Source of the DNA: 40CM-2-70-7 sp035631315
GTDB lineage: Bacteria; Gemmatimonadota; Gemmatimonadetes; Gemmatimonadales; GWC2-71-9
DNA length: 64,000 nucleotides
Direction: 5' to 3'
NCBI GenBank assembly: GCA_035631315.1
Contig: DASQIZ010000010.1
Span: 1 to 64,000, forward strand
Under the pieces are notes generated by a model. That model searched no databases, was not told the DNA's origin, and saw nothing but the letters and a program-made list of their open reading frames with translations. Positions 43,263 to 53,218 of the stretch are shown here, piece by piece; position 1 is the first letter of the stretch; every line of letters starts with the position of its first letter. A program made the translations under genes and the position numbers.

Positions 43263-44369
43263 ATGCGCTTCGTGAGAACGTGTTGTTGCCTGCTGCTCCT
43301 GGGACTGATCGGGGTCGCCGTTCCGGCCCAGACGCCGTCGAGGGACACGGCCCTCCCCGCCACCGGCATCGACTTCTCAGGTGTCGACGAATTCTGGGTG
43401 GTTGGTGGAATCCTGGAGCGCGACGCGGAGCCGTCGGAACGCGACTGGCAGACGCTGTTCTCGACCCCCGGATACCGGCTTGCGTTCAAGAATCTGGGTT
43501 CGACCCTGCGGGACAACATCGACCTCGCCTTGCGTCCATCGCGGCACGCCGAGTTCCTCCGGGCGGTGGCTCGGCGGGACGACCGCGGGCTCGCGCTGGA
43601 GCACATCGCCCTGGCCTGGACCCGGCGCGCGGAGCTCGAGGCCTATCGTGACTCCCTGGCGCACGGCACCCCGATCGCGGACGCGCTGGCACTGGCCGCG
43701 CGCTACTTGCCCCCTGGCGCGACGAAGAACGGCCCGCCGCCCCTCGTCACCTTCGCGATCTTCAAGGACGATGGATACTCGTTCCCGCAGGGGGTCGTCG
43801 TGGATCTCCTGTATGCACGCGTGCTCGCGGAGGGCGGAACCCCGCTGACCCGGGATTTGGCGCACGAGTTCCATCATTCATTCGTGAACCGGATGGCCGG
43901 CCCCGCGTCCAGCGCTCCGGGGCCCGACGCAGAGCTGCGGGACGCCCTCTATAACCTCCGCAACGAGGGTCTCGCTGATCAGATCGACAAGGCGTATCCA
44001 TTTCATTCGCCCGACCCCGGGCTCGCCCAGTACGCCGCTCAATACAACATGGAGTATGCGCGTACGCCCGAGGTCATTCAGGATCTCGACTCCATGCTGT
44101 CGGTGATGGCGCGGGATTCGGGAGCGGCGCGCGCGACGGCGATGCAGGCGTCGATGCTGTTCTGGTCGAACGGTCACCCGAACGGGGCGTATATCGCCCG
44201 TGAGATCCTCGAAACGTTCGGAGTGGATTCCCTGTATCCGGCGGCCCGAAGCCCCGCCGCCTTTCTCAGGACCTTCCAATGGGCCGAGCGTCGCCACGGG
44301 CGGAAGGACCCGTTCTCGAAGAAGGCGTGGGGGGTATTGGACGGGTTGGAGGGGCGCTACTGGCGCTGA
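43263..44369 (+). CDS. DUF5700-type putative zinc metalloprotease, secreted
   Basis: 368 residues with a signal peptide (cleavage after about PAQT). A gluzincin-like site is visible: HEFHH near residue 202 and a Glu-containing NEGLADQID about 37 residues later, as in the DUF5700 family of predicted Zn proteases. Upstream there is VTFAIFKDDGYSFPQGVVVDLLY. The domain fills most of the length. Activity has not been shown for the family as far as I know. tRNA-Gln follows 50 bp after the stop. Confidence 0.8.
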   Translation: MRFVRTCCCLLLLGLIGVAVPAQTPSRDTALPATGIDFSGVDEFWVVGGILERDAEPSERDWQTLFSTPGYRLAFKNLGSTLRDNIDLALRPSRHAEFLRAVARRDDRGLALEHIALAWTRRAELEAYRDSLAHGTPIADALALAARYLPPGATKNGPPPLVTFAIFKDDGYSFPQGVVVDLLYARVLAEGGTPLTRDLAHEFHHSFVNRMAGPASSAPGPDAELRDALYNLRNEGLADQIDKAYPFHSPDPGLAQYAAQYNMEYARTPEVIQDLDSMLSVMARDSGAARATAMQASMLFWSNGHPNGAYIAREILETFGVDSLYPAARSPAAFLRTFQWAERRHGRKDPFSKKAWGVLDGLEGRYWR

Positions 44370-44419
44370 CTCTGCCGCGCCGGGGGCACGGTCGCTAAGT
44401 TAGGTCCTGCCGCGACCGC

Positions 44420-44490
44420 TGCCCCCTCGTCCAACGGCAGGACATCGGACTTTGGATCCGAGAATGGTGGTTCGAATCCACCGGGGGCAA
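44420..44490 (+). tRNA. tRNA-Gln(UUG)
   Basis: 71 bases. Acceptor TGCCCCC/GGGGGCA with discriminator A, anticodon stem TCGGA/TCCGA around CTTTGGA (anticodon TTG), and T-arm GGTGG-TTCGAAT-CCACC. CCA is not encoded. Confidence 0.95.
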
Positions 44491-44553
44491 TCACTCCAGG
44501 AATCCCCCACGCCATTGTGCCGTTTCCCGCGCCTGACAGGGTGCTCTCGGCGC

Positions 44554-44703
44554 GATCACGGTCTGAAGACCTCCCACTTCCCGGTCGAGTCTGCCGTGCA
44601 GGCCTTCTTAGGGCGCGACGGTATCGACGAGAAGCCGCGCTTCGAGTTCGTCTCCGGAGCGCTCCGCGCCGATCTTCGAGGACCTGTACCGTCGGTCCCG
44701 CCG
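44554..44703 (+). other. Possible gene remnant downstream of tRNA-Gln
   Basis: Between tRNA-Gln and the convergent Asp-box gene one plus-strand frame reads like natural protein (LKTSHFPVESAVQAFLGRDG, then KPRFEFVSGALRADL) with G/C third positions. It has no start of its own and continues into the antisense of the neighbouring gene. It may be the scar of an element that used the tRNA as a target, or chance. Confidence 0.2.
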
Positions 44704-47700
44704 CTAGGGCGTCTTCGGCATCTGTCCCGGCGTCCAGGGCACCCCCGCCCCTTCCGCCGCGTCCTCGAGCGCCTTGAGATCGACGCCGACCAACTGCTGA
44801 ATCTTCGGCAAGATCGCGTCGAACTGCCCCCGGACATAGTCGACCTGCGCCCGCTCGGCCGCGTTCATAGGTGCGAGCGAGTTTCCCGAGCGGCCACCGA
44901 CCGCCCCGCCGAGCCTGGCGAGGAGCGACTGCGGCGACGGCTCTTGATGACGACCCAATGTGGGATCCCCTGCCAGGAGTTCCCGCGCATCACGCAGCCG
45001 GTTCTCCATCTCACGCACCCGGCTCGCGAGCGTTGCGTCCGCGCCCGGCGCCTCGTCGATGGCTCGCTTGAGGAATCCCACGCGCGTCAGCGCGTCACTC
45101 ACCAGCGCCGAAGTACCGAGCACCTCACGCTGCAGTGCCGCCACCTTCTCTTCATCGCCAAGGGACGCATACGCCCGTCCCGGCAACGCACTGTCGATGT
45201 CTACCACCCGGAACCGCTGCGGCGTGCCGAGTGGCGTGAAGGTGCTGTCATCCCGCTCCGAGAGCGCCACCTGATAGGTCCCCGGTGGCACGTACGGCCC
45301 GCGCGGGCCTCCACCGAATGGATTGTTCGGATCCGGCCTGAACGGCGGTCCGTCGACCGGATTGCTTGAGGGCAACCGCAGATCCCACGCGACCCGGTTG
45401 AGCCCTTTGCCGGTCGGACCATTGAAACGCCGCACGACGTTCCCGGCGGAGTCGCTCACCGTCACCACCACCGCCGGCTCCTCCTCGCGCTCCTCGGCCT
45501 TCAGCGAATCCCACGACGGATAGCCGACGTCGCCGCCCTGCTTCTCTTTCGCGGCATCCGCCTTCTGCCGCCGCTCCTTCCGGGAGAGCGGCGGATCCTT
45601 CAGGAAGTACGTGAACATCGCGCCGTAGGGCGGGTTGTCCGCCAAATAGTGCCCCGCCCCCTGGAACGCGATGCCGGGAAGTCCCAACGGGCTCGAGGGG
45701 ACGTAGAGCGGCGCCGGACGAACCGGAAAAATCGCCGCCCGCTGTGTCAGCGTCTCCGCATCCAGGTGCCGGAGCGGCGTGTAGTCGTCGAGCACATAGA
45801 ACCCACGCCCAAACGTGGCGAGCACGAGGTCGTTCTCGCGCCGCTGGATCGTCAGGTCGCGTACCTGGATGGTCGGCAGACCGCCCTTGAGCCGCGTCCA
45901 TTGTTTGCCGCCGTCGACCGTGAAATAGAGTCCGAACTCCGTGCCCACGAACAGCAGATTCGGATCGACGCCATCTTCGGCGAAACACCACACATCACCC
46001 CGGTCCGGCAGATCACCCGAAATGTTGGTCCAGGTGCGCCCAAGGTCGGTGCTCTTGAGGACGTATGGCTTGAAGTCCCCCGACCAGTGACCGTTGAAGA
46101 CGGCATAGACAGTGTTGGCGTCCGTTTGTGACGGGACCACGCGCGTGACGAACGTCGTGTCGGGCACCCCGGGGAAATGGTCCGTGGCGCGCCAGTGCGC
46201 GCCGCCATCCTCGCTGACCTGGATACGCCCGTCATCCGTGCCGGCGAAGAGCACGCCCTCCTTCAGGGGCGACTCGGCGATCGTGAAAATCGTGCCGAAC
46301 AGGGTCGTCGACACGTTCTTCTCCACGGCGTCCACGCCCCAGACACGCCCCATCATCTTCAGCGCGTTCCGGTCGATCTGTCGCGACAAATCGGGACTGA
46401 TCGGACGCCAGGAATCGCCGCGGTCATCGCTCCGGTAGACACGCTGCGCGGCGAAGTACAGGCGGTGATGATCGAAGGGACTGATGATCACCGGCGCGTC
46501 CCAGTTCCAGCGAAGCGCTTCGCCGGTCGTCGGATCAAAGGGCTGGATCCCGACCTGCTCACCCGTACGCAGATCGAAGCGGACCAGATTTCCGAATTGC
46601 GACTGCGCGTAGACGGTGCTGGGATCGGTGGGGTCGACGACACTGCCGAACCCGTCACCCCCCGCGGTGATGAACCAGTCCGAGTTACGAATGCCGTTGT
46701 TCGTGCGGGTGCGGGAGGGACCGCCGACCGAGAAGTTGTCCTGCGCCCCGCCGTACACGTTGTAGAACGGATGCGCGTCGTCCGTCGCGACGCGGTAGTA
46801 CTGGGTCACGGGCAAGTTGGCGCCGAACCGCCAGGTGTGACCAAGGTCGAACGTCTCGTACACGCCGCCGTCGCAACCGACGACCAGGTGGTCGGTGTTG
46901 TCAGGATCGATCCACACCACGTGGTTGTCCACGTGCTTGTTGATCTCCCCCAGCGAGCTGAACGTCTTGCCGCCGTCATTCGAGATCTGCAGGAAGACGT
47001 TCACGGCGTAGACGCGGTCCACGTTCTTCGGGTCGGCGAAGACGCGGTTGTAATAGTTCCCGCCGAACTGCGTGCCGCTCATCTTCTCCCAGCTCGCGCC
47101 CCCGTCTCGCGACCGGAACAGTCCGCCCTTTTCGTCGGCCGCCTGCGCGATGGCATAGATGACATCGGGATCGGCGGGAGACCGGGAGAGCCCGATGCGG
47201 CCGAGGTCCCCTTTGGGGAAACCGGATTGCGACTTGACCCAGTTCTTGCCGCCATCGGTCGACCGCCAGACACCTGAGCCCGGACCGCCGGCGATGAATC
47301 CGTAGACACGGCGCTCGCGCTGCCAGGTGGTGGCCACGAGCACGTCAGGATGACGCGGATCAAGCTGGATGTCGTTGGCGCCCGTCCAGTCGTCGACCGT
47401 CAGCACCTTGGTCCAGGTCGCGCCGCCGTCGGTGGTCTTGAAGACGCCGCGGTCGCCGCCGCCACTCCACAGCGGTCCCTGCGCCGCGACGTACACGACG
47501 TCCGAGTTGCGCGGGTCCACTACGATCCGGCCGATGTGTTGCGACTCCTTGAGCCCCACGTTCTTCCAGCTCTTGCCGCCGTCTACGGACTTGTAGACGC
47601 CGTCCCCGAACGCCACCACCCGCTGGGCGTTGTTCTCGCCGGTGCCCACCCAGATCACGTTGTGGTCGTTGGGATCGATCGTGATCGCGCCGATGGACCA

Positions 47701-48021
47701 CGACCCTTCGTCGTCGAAGATCGGTGTGTAGGACGTGCCGTCGTTGATGGTCTTCCAGACGCCGCCCGCGGCGGTCGCCACGTACCAGACCGCCTTGTCG
47801 GTCGGGTCGACAGCGATGTCGGCGATGCGACCCTCCGTCAGCGCCGGCCCGATGGACCGGAGCTTGAGGGCGCCGACGACCCCGCCGAGTCCACCGCTGT
47901 CGGCCCGGGGTCCGGGAGCTGCGGGGGACCCGGCAGGTTTCGCAGCGGGTTTCCTGGCGCGGGCCTGCCCGAGGGCCGGAGCGAAAGGCACGAGGACGAG
48001 AAGAGCGAAGGTGGCGCGCAT
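44704..48021 (-). CDS. Secreted Asp-box (BNR/sortilin-like) beta-propeller protein
   Basis: 1105 residues with a signal peptide (after about residue 19) and an Ala/Pro/Lys-rich spacer. From about 45 to 760 there are ten Asp-box repeats of the S-x-D-x-G-x-x-W type (SVDGGKSW, TTDGGATW, STDGGKNW, SRDGGASW, SNDGGKTF, SEDGGAHW, STDLGRTW, TVDGGKQW and others), which build one or two propellers like those of VPS10/sortilin and GH74 proteins. The C-terminal 340 residues contain a beta domain (VVRRFNGPTGKGLNRVAWDLRLP) and a helical tail. Such proteins are abundant in Gemmatimonadota; the ligand is unknown. The GH74 catalytic Asp pair cannot be assigned by eye. Confidence 0.85.
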   Translation of the reverse strand: MRATFALLVLVPFAPALGQARARKPAAKPAGSPAAPGPRADSGGLGGVVGALKLRSIGPALTEGRIADIAVDPTDKAVWYVATAAGGVWKTINDGTSYTPIFDDEGSWSIGAITIDPNDHNVIWVGTGENNAQRVVAFGDGVYKSVDGGKSWKNVGLKESQHIGRIVVDPRNSDVVYVAAQGPLWSGGGDRGVFKTTDGGATWTKVLTVDDWTGANDIQLDPRHPDVLVATTWQRERRVYGFIAGGPGSGVWRSTDGGKNWVKSQSGFPKGDLGRIGLSRSPADPDVIYAIAQAADEKGGLFRSRDGGASWEKMSGTQFGGNYYNRVFADPKNVDRVYAVNVFLQISNDGGKTFSSLGEINKHVDNHVVWIDPDNTDHLVVGCDGGVYETFDLGHTWRFGANLPVTQYYRVATDDAHPFYNVYGGAQDNFSVGGPSRTRTNNGIRNSDWFITAGGDGFGSVVDPTDPSTVYAQSQFGNLVRFDLRTGEQVGIQPFDPTTGEALRWNWDAPVIISPFDHHRLYFAAQRVYRSDDRGDSWRPISPDLSRQIDRNALKMMGRVWGVDAVEKNVSTTLFGTIFTIAESPLKEGVLFAGTDDGRIQVSEDGGAHWRATDHFPGVPDTTFVTRVVPSQTDANTVYAVFNGHWSGDFKPYVLKSTDLGRTWTNISGDLPDRGDVWCFAEDGVDPNLLFVGTEFGLYFTVDGGKQWTRLKGGLPTIQVRDLTIQRRENDLVLATFGRGFYVLDDYTPLRHLDAETLTQRAAIFPVRPAPLYVPSSPLGLPGIAFQGAGHYLADNPPYGAMFTYFLKDPPLSRKERRQKADAAKEKQGGDVGYPSWDSLKAEEREEEPAVVVTVSDSAGNVVRRFNGPTGKGLNRVAWDLRLPSSNPVDGPPFRPDPNNPFGGGPRGPYVPPGTYQVALSERDDSTFTPLGTPQRFRVVDIDSALPGRAYASLGDEEKVAALQREVLGTSALVSDALTRVGFLKRAIDEAPGADATLASRVREMENRLRDARELLAGDPTLGRHQEPSPQSLLARLGGAVGGRSGNSLAPMNAAERAQVDYVRGQFDAILPKIQQLVGVDLKALEDAAEGAGVPWTPGQMPKTP

Positions 48022-48166
48022 AATTCCGAAGGGACGAGGGTGAGGCGCAATTGTACGGTCGTGCGGGGCGGCCGGTAAGAGTGTTCACACGTCCCTAGCA
48101 TCGTCCCTTCTTGACACTCCGCCGTCCAGACCGGAGCCTATCCGCACTCTCAAACCCGGGCCGCTC

Positions 48167-49558
48167 ATGCAGCGCATCGCCGTCGGTGTCGCCCTTGTCC
48201 TCGCCGCCACTCCCCTGACCGCGCAGACCCCCGTCAACTGGGACTCCCTGGGCGCGGAGACCCAGCGCGTCCTGACCGCGTACCTGCGGCTGAATACCAC
48301 GAACCCTCCCGGGAACGAGATCCAGACCGCCCGGTTCCTGCAACAAGTCCTCACGGAGAACGGCATCGAGGCACAGATCCTCGACACCACCGAGGTCGGG
48401 GCCGGCCGCGCGAACATCTACGCCCGCTTGAAGGGCAACGGCTCGAAGAAGGCCGTCGCCCTCGTCAGTCACATGGACGTGGTGCCGGTGACGCCGGCGT
48501 TCTGGTCGGTCGATCCCTTCGGCGGCGTGGTGAAAGACGGATTTCTGTATGGTCGCGGCGCGCTGGACATGAAGGGCGAAGGCATCGCCGAGTTGATGGC
48601 GATGCTGGCGATCAAGCGGTCAGGGGTGACGCTCAACCGCGACATCGTCTTCATCGGGAATGCCGACGAAGAGCTCGGCGGCACCGGCGCCGCGACGTTC
48701 GTCGCCCGGCACGCCGACCTGCTCAAGGACGTGGAGTTCCTGATCACCGAGGGCGGCGCGAACCCGCTCGACCACGGGCGCCTCCTTTATTACGGCGTCA
48801 GCGTGAGTGAGAAGCGCACCTTCTGGCAGCGGATGACGGTGCACGGTATTCCGTCTCACGGCTCCCGGCCCACCAAGGACAACCCCCTGCCGCGCCTGGT
48901 CGCGGCACTGGACCGCATCGCGCATTACGAAACGCCCATCCGCGTGACGCCGGGCGTGCGGAAGTATTTGCATGACCTCTCCTCCCAGTATTCGGGAGAC
49001 GAGGCCCGCTGGCTCGCGAACGTGGACTCGGCCTTGAAGGTCGGTCAGGCCAGCTCGTGGATACTCGGTCACGTGGAGTGGAACGCGATTCTCCGGAATA
49101 CCATTTCCGAAACCGGACTGACCGGTTCTTCGAAGACGAACGTCATCCCCGCCGAGGCGACCGCGGAGTTGGACATCCGGCTCCTCCCCGATCAGGACAC
49201 CGCGGCGTTCCGGGCCGAGCTGGTGAAGGTGGTGAGAGATACGGCAGTGCACTGGACGACGATCCTGCCTCCCAAGGCACCCCTCGAGAGTCCCATCGAG
49301 ACCGATCTGTTCCGGGCCATCGAGCGGGCCGCGCACGAGCGGGATCCGAAGGCGCTGATCACGACGGTCATGCTCACTGGCGCCACCGACCGGCCGACGT
49401 ACCGGGCGCTCGGCATCGTGACGTACGGCCTCGACCCCTTCAAGGTCGAGGTGCAGGACGACCAGCGCGGGGTCCACGGGAACGATGAGCGCGTGAGCCT
49501 CGAGAACCTGAAGTTCGGGCCGCATTTCTTCTACGACATCATCCGCTACGTGCAATAA
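48167..49558 (+). CDS. Secreted M20-family metallopeptidase
   Basis: 463 residues, signal peptide cleaved after LTAQ (about residue 20). The di-zinc site is complete: His102 and Asp104 in SHMDVVP, bridging Asp134 in GRGALDMKGEG, and Glu168-Glu169 in NADEELGGTGA. A dimerisation domain (about 225-345) follows and the C-terminus closes with the metal His region GVHGNDERVSLENL. Closest in style to carboxypeptidase- and dipeptidase-type M20 enzymes, probably cleaving peptides in the periplasm. It is divergent from the Asp-box gene. Confidence 0.9.
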   Translation: MQRIAVGVALVLAATPLTAQTPVNWDSLGAETQRVLTAYLRLNTTNPPGNEIQTARFLQQVLTENGIEAQILDTTEVGAGRANIYARLKGNGSKKAVALVSHMDVVPVTPAFWSVDPFGGVVKDGFLYGRGALDMKGEGIAELMAMLAIKRSGVTLNRDIVFIGNADEELGGTGAATFVARHADLLKDVEFLITEGGANPLDHGRLLYYGVSVSEKRTFWQRMTVHGIPSHGSRPTKDNPLPRLVAALDRIAHYETPIRVTPGVRKYLHDLSSQYSGDEARWLANVDSALKVGQASSWILGHVEWNAILRNTISETGLTGSSKTNVIPAEATAELDIRLLPDQDTAAFRAELVKVVRDTAVHWTTILPPKAPLESPIETDLFRAIERAAHERDPKALITTVMLTGATDRPTYRALGIVTYGLDPFKVEVQDDQRGVHGNDERVSLENLKFGPHFFYDIIRYVQ

Positions 49559-49574
49559 AGGCAGGAATCAGCGA

Positions 49575-50699
49575 TCAGTGGTCCGTGACCTCCGCCGGAG
49601 CGTGGCTCGCGGGACGGGACCGTAGATCATTGAGGTGATCGAGCGTAAACACGGCCGGACCCGGCGATCCATCGGGATTCCAGAGATCCCACTCCGGCGC
49701 CCAGTACATCACGCCGATCCCTCCGGGCGCCTTCTTCACGGTGTTGACGAGATCCACCATGAACTGGAGACGCCCCTCCGGGGTGACCGGCCAGAACATG
49801 TCGGGATTGTCGGGCGAGTGCGTCGGCTCGTACCCGGTCTCGGCGACGAGAAAGTCCTTGTGATACCGCTGGGCACACTCGGTCATGTTCTTCCAGAGGT
49901 CATCCAGCGTGCCGTGCCGCCAGGGCGGATAGAAGCTTTGCGCGATGATGTCGTAGTCGACGTGCGCCGCCGCGAGATGATCGAAGAACCACTCGGTGGT
50001 TACCCAGTCCCCGCCGCGGTCGATATGAATCGCGATCCGGGGCGGCGTGTTCCCCGCCCCTTCGCGCACACCGCGGATCCCCGCCTTGAGCAACCCGATC
50101 AGGTGATCCCACTGCACCGCACTGTCGGCGCCCGACGGCGGGTTGTACTGCGTGGCCCCCGGAACGTGCACCTGCCCGAGGGGCCAGAGCGTGCCGCGGG
50201 TGATCTCGTTGCCGACTTGCACCCAGTCAGGCATCGCCCCGGAGTCCTTGAGGGTCTTGATCACGTCGCGGCTGTAGGCCTCGACGCGGGCCTCGAGAGA
50301 GTCGAAGGACAGGCTGCGCCAGGCGACCGGGATCTCCTGGTGCTGGGGATCGGCCCAGGTGTCCGAATAATGAATGTCGAGCAGGAAGGTGGCGCCGGCG
50401 GTTTTGATGCGCCGCGCCAGCGGGATTGTGTTGGCCAAGCTGTTGTCGGGCGCCTCGCGCACCGGGGAGACGAAGACGCGGAGCCGGAAGGACGTCCACC
50501 CGTGTCGCATCAGAATAGAGAGCTCGTCGTCCGCCTTGCCGTTCTCCTGATAACTCCGGTGCGCTCGCCCGCGGACCGCGGGGGCGTCGAGGTAGGAGAT
50601 GTCGGCGCCCAGTGTGAACGGGCGGGGGGCCTGTCCCGATAGGGGCCCGGGTGCTCCGAGGATCAGCAGGCTTCCGGCGAGCGTCGTCCACGACCGCAT
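49575..50699 (-). CDS. Secreted GH53 endo-beta-1,4-galactanase
   Basis: 374 residues from ATG 50699, chosen because it begins the signal peptide (ending LSGQA); the frame is open 102 codons further up, antisense to the next gene. Family marks of the GH53 TIM barrel are LGADISYLDA, FRLRVFVSP, FLLDIHYSDTWADPQHQ, the acid/base Glu in WVQVGNEITRGTLWP, and the nucleophile Glu in FLVAETGYE. It hydrolyses beta-1,4-galactan side chains of pectic arabinogalactan, so the organism can probably use plant polysaccharide. No CAZy neighbours are adjacent. Confidence 0.92.
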   Translation of the reverse strand: MRSWTTLAGSLLILGAPGPLSGQAPRPFTLGADISYLDAPAVRGRAHRSYQENGKADDELSILMRHGWTSFRLRVFVSPVREAPDNSLANTIPLARRIKTAGATFLLDIHYSDTWADPQHQEIPVAWRSLSFDSLEARVEAYSRDVIKTLKDSGAMPDWVQVGNEITRGTLWPLGQVHVPGATQYNPPSGADSAVQWDHLIGLLKAGIRGVREGAGNTPPRIAIHIDRGGDWVTTEWFFDHLAAAHVDYDIIAQSFYPPWRHGTLDDLWKNMTECAQRYHKDFLVAETGYEPTHSPDNPDMFWPVTPEGRLQFMVDLVNTVKKAPGGIGVMYWAPEWDLWNPDGSPGPAVFTLDHLNDLRSRPASHAPAEVTDH

Positions 50700-50827
50700 G
50701 GGATGCTCCGATAACAAGTATCCTGTATGGTAGCGACGAATGGCGTCGCCGGTGCGTCGAACCGTGAAACCCGAGGCCGCACGCCGCCGTAGGCCGCGTC
50801 TTCCCGGCACCAAGGAGTCGTCCCGCG

Positions 50828-53158
50828 ATGCTGTCCCTGCTCTGGCTCCTGGCGGCAAGCAATCCCCCCGCCCGCCCCACGTCGCCGGCAGCCGGCGGCC
50901 CCTATTCCGGAACCGCAGGCAACGTGGCGGTCGCCACCCCGCGCATCGACGCCTCCGCCAACGTGGATGGCTCGCTCGACGAACCGCCCTGGCAGAAGGC
51001 GGCAATTCTCACCGGGTTCTCCGAGTACTATCCCGTCGACGGCCGCCCCGCGGACGACTCCACGCAGGTGCTCGTCTGGTATTCGGCGACCGCGATCTAC
51101 TTCGGGATCCGGGCATTCGAATCCCATGGCCCGGTGCACGCCACGTTGGCCACGCGCGACCACATCTCGACCGACGACATGGTCGAAATCCTTCTCGACA
51201 CGTTCAACGATCACCGGCAAGCGATCGCCCTCGGGGTGAATCCGCTGGGGGTGCAATCGGACGGCACGCTGAACGAGACCCACGCCGGCACGAGCGACAC
51301 CGTCGATCTCTCGACGGACTTCGTGTATCAGTCGAAGGGCCACGTGACGGACTACGGTTACGAAGTCGAGATCCGCGTCCCCTTCAAGAGCATCCGCTAC
51401 CAGCCGACGTCCACGCAGACCTGGGGCCTGCAGATCATCCGCACGGTGCAGCATTCAGGTCACATCCAGACCTGGACCGCGGCGCGCCGGCGGGCGGCGT
51501 CCTTCCTTGGGCAATCAGGAACGCTGGAAGGCCTCACCGACCTGCACCGGGACCTGGTGCTCGATGTCAATCCCGAGGTCACGGGCAAGGTGGATGGCGG
51601 TCCCTCCGGACCTGGATGGGGCTACCACCATCTCAATCCCGATATCGGCGGGAACGTGCGCTGGGGGATGACAAACAACCTGACGTTGACGGGCACGGTG
51701 AACCCGGACTTTTCGCAGGTCGAGGCCGATGCGAGTCAGCTGGTATTCGATCCGCGGCAGGCGCTCTTCTTCCCCGAAAAGCGGCCCTTCTTTCTCGAAG
51801 GCCTCGAGCAGTTCGCGACGCCCAACAACCTGATCTACACCCGCTCCCTCGTGCAGCCGATCGGGGCGGTGAAAGTGACGGGGAAAGTGGGCAACATCGG
51901 CATCGGGGTGCTCTCCGGCATGGACGCGCAGGCGTTCTCCGCGTCCGGCACCGACAACCCCTTCTACAATATCCTCCGCGCCCGGGCCGATCTCGGCGGC
52001 CAGTCGACGGCGGGCATCGTGTACACCGACAAGCAGGACGGGACCGACTGGAACCGCGTCATGGGTGCCGACGCCCGCATCACGTTCGGCGGCATCTACA
52101 CGCTCGGTCTTCAGGGCGCGGAAAGCTTCACGCGCACCGCCGGAAGCACGATTCAGGGACCCCTCTGGTCGGCGTCCCTCGTTCGGTCGGGGCGGCAGTT
52201 CCAGTTCTCCTACTCGTTGGCCGGCATTCACCCGCAGTTCTTCGATCAGTCGGGGTTTATTTCACGGAACGGCATCGCGGTGGGTCAGGCCGATCACCAG
52301 ATCACGTTCTACGGCGCGCCTGGCGCCGCCATCGAAAGCTGGAGCGGGGACATTCTCCTCTTCGGCCGCTGGCTCTACCCGCACTTCCAGTCGGCTGATG
52401 CCCCCGACGACCGCGAGATCCATTTCAATACCAACACCGTCATCCGGGGCTGGACCGTCAGCACGGGACTGTTCTTCGAACGCTTCGGCTATGATCCTTC
52501 GCTCTACGCGAACTACGCGCTGCAGCGGACGGTCGGGAGCGTAACGGATACGGTGCCGTTCGTCGGCGTGCCGGACATCCGGAACCTCGACATCCTCATC
52601 CAGTTTGCGACACCGCAGTACCGGCACTTCGACGCAAACTTGTTATTTCTCCCCGCTATTCAGGACGAGAACTTCTACGAGTGGTCTCCGGCCCGAATCC
52701 TGATCATGCAGGGCGGCGTCAACTGGCGTCCCAATGACCGGATTCGGGTGGGCGGAACATACCTCCACCAGGAATATTGGCGGCGGGACGATGGCACCCT
52801 GGTCGCGCGGCAGCTGATTCCGCGACTCAAAGTGGAGTACCAGGTGTCGCGTCCGCTGTTCGTTCGCGTGGTCGGACAATATGTCTCGACGTTCCAGGAC
52901 TCGCTGCGCGACGATTCGCGGACCAACGACCCGATCCTGATCAAGAATCCGTCGACCGGCGTTTACGAACGGGCACTGCAGTTCACGCAGAATGGCTTCC
53001 GGATGGACTGGCTCGTCGCATTCACGCCTTCGCCCGGTACGGTGTTGTACGCCGGGTACGGCTCGAGCCTCGACGATCAGGGGACCTTCGCGTTCCGGGG
53101 ACTCCAACGGACGGCGGACGGGTTCTTCACCAAGTTCACCTACCTCTTCCGACTGTAG
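50828..53158 (+). CDS. DUF5916 outer-membrane protein with CBM9-like domain
   Basis: 776 residues. The N-terminus is a short signal peptide. Residues about 35-225 form a carbohydrate-binding family 9-like domain (IDASANVDGSLDEPPWQKA, then VLVWYSATAIYFGIRAFE). The rest is the DUF5916 region, a large beta-barrel with alternating strands, including TGTVNPDFSQVEADASQLVF and FFPEKRPFFLEGLEQF, and a final strand ending FTYLFRL with C-terminal-aromatic character. Common in Bacteroidota and Gemmatimonadota; function unknown but probably linked to uptake of large substrates. It is divergent from the GH53 gene (128 bp), which may be functionally related. Confidence 0.88.
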   Translation: MLSLLWLLAASNPPARPTSPAAGGPYSGTAGNVAVATPRIDASANVDGSLDEPPWQKAAILTGFSEYYPVDGRPADDSTQVLVWYSATAIYFGIRAFESHGPVHATLATRDHISTDDMVEILLDTFNDHRQAIALGVNPLGVQSDGTLNETHAGTSDTVDLSTDFVYQSKGHVTDYGYEVEIRVPFKSIRYQPTSTQTWGLQIIRTVQHSGHIQTWTAARRRAASFLGQSGTLEGLTDLHRDLVLDVNPEVTGKVDGGPSGPGWGYHHLNPDIGGNVRWGMTNNLTLTGTVNPDFSQVEADASQLVFDPRQALFFPEKRPFFLEGLEQFATPNNLIYTRSLVQPIGAVKVTGKVGNIGIGVLSGMDAQAFSASGTDNPFYNILRARADLGGQSTAGIVYTDKQDGTDWNRVMGADARITFGGIYTLGLQGAESFTRTAGSTIQGPLWSASLVRSGRQFQFSYSLAGIHPQFFDQSGFISRNGIAVGQADHQITFYGAPGAAIESWSGDILLFGRWLYPHFQSADAPDDREIHFNTNTVIRGWTVSTGLFFERFGYDPSLYANYALQRTVGSVTDTVPFVGVPDIRNLDILIQFATPQYRHFDANLLFLPAIQDENFYEWSPARILIMQGGVNWRPNDRIRVGGTYLHQEYWRRDDGTLVARQLIPRLKVEYQVSRPLFVRVVGQYVSTFQDSLRDDSRTNDPILIKNPSTGVYERALQFTQNGFRMDWLVAFTPSPGTVLYAGYGSSLDDQGTFAFRGLQRTADGFFTKFTYLFRL

Positions 53159-53174
53159 ACTCACACGAAACGAA

Positions 53175-53200
53175 CGAGCCCTCTCGATCGGGAGGGCTCG
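53175..53200. terminator. Hairpin between convergent genes
   Basis: CGAGCCCTC (53175-53183) pairs with GAGGGCTCG (53192-53200) across an 8-base loop, midway between the DUF5916 stop (53158) and the convergent Spy-like stop (53219). No T-tract is present, so it may serve both directions with help from Rho, or not terminate. Confidence 0.5.
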
Positions 53201-53218
53201 CGCGTTTACGGGACTTCG

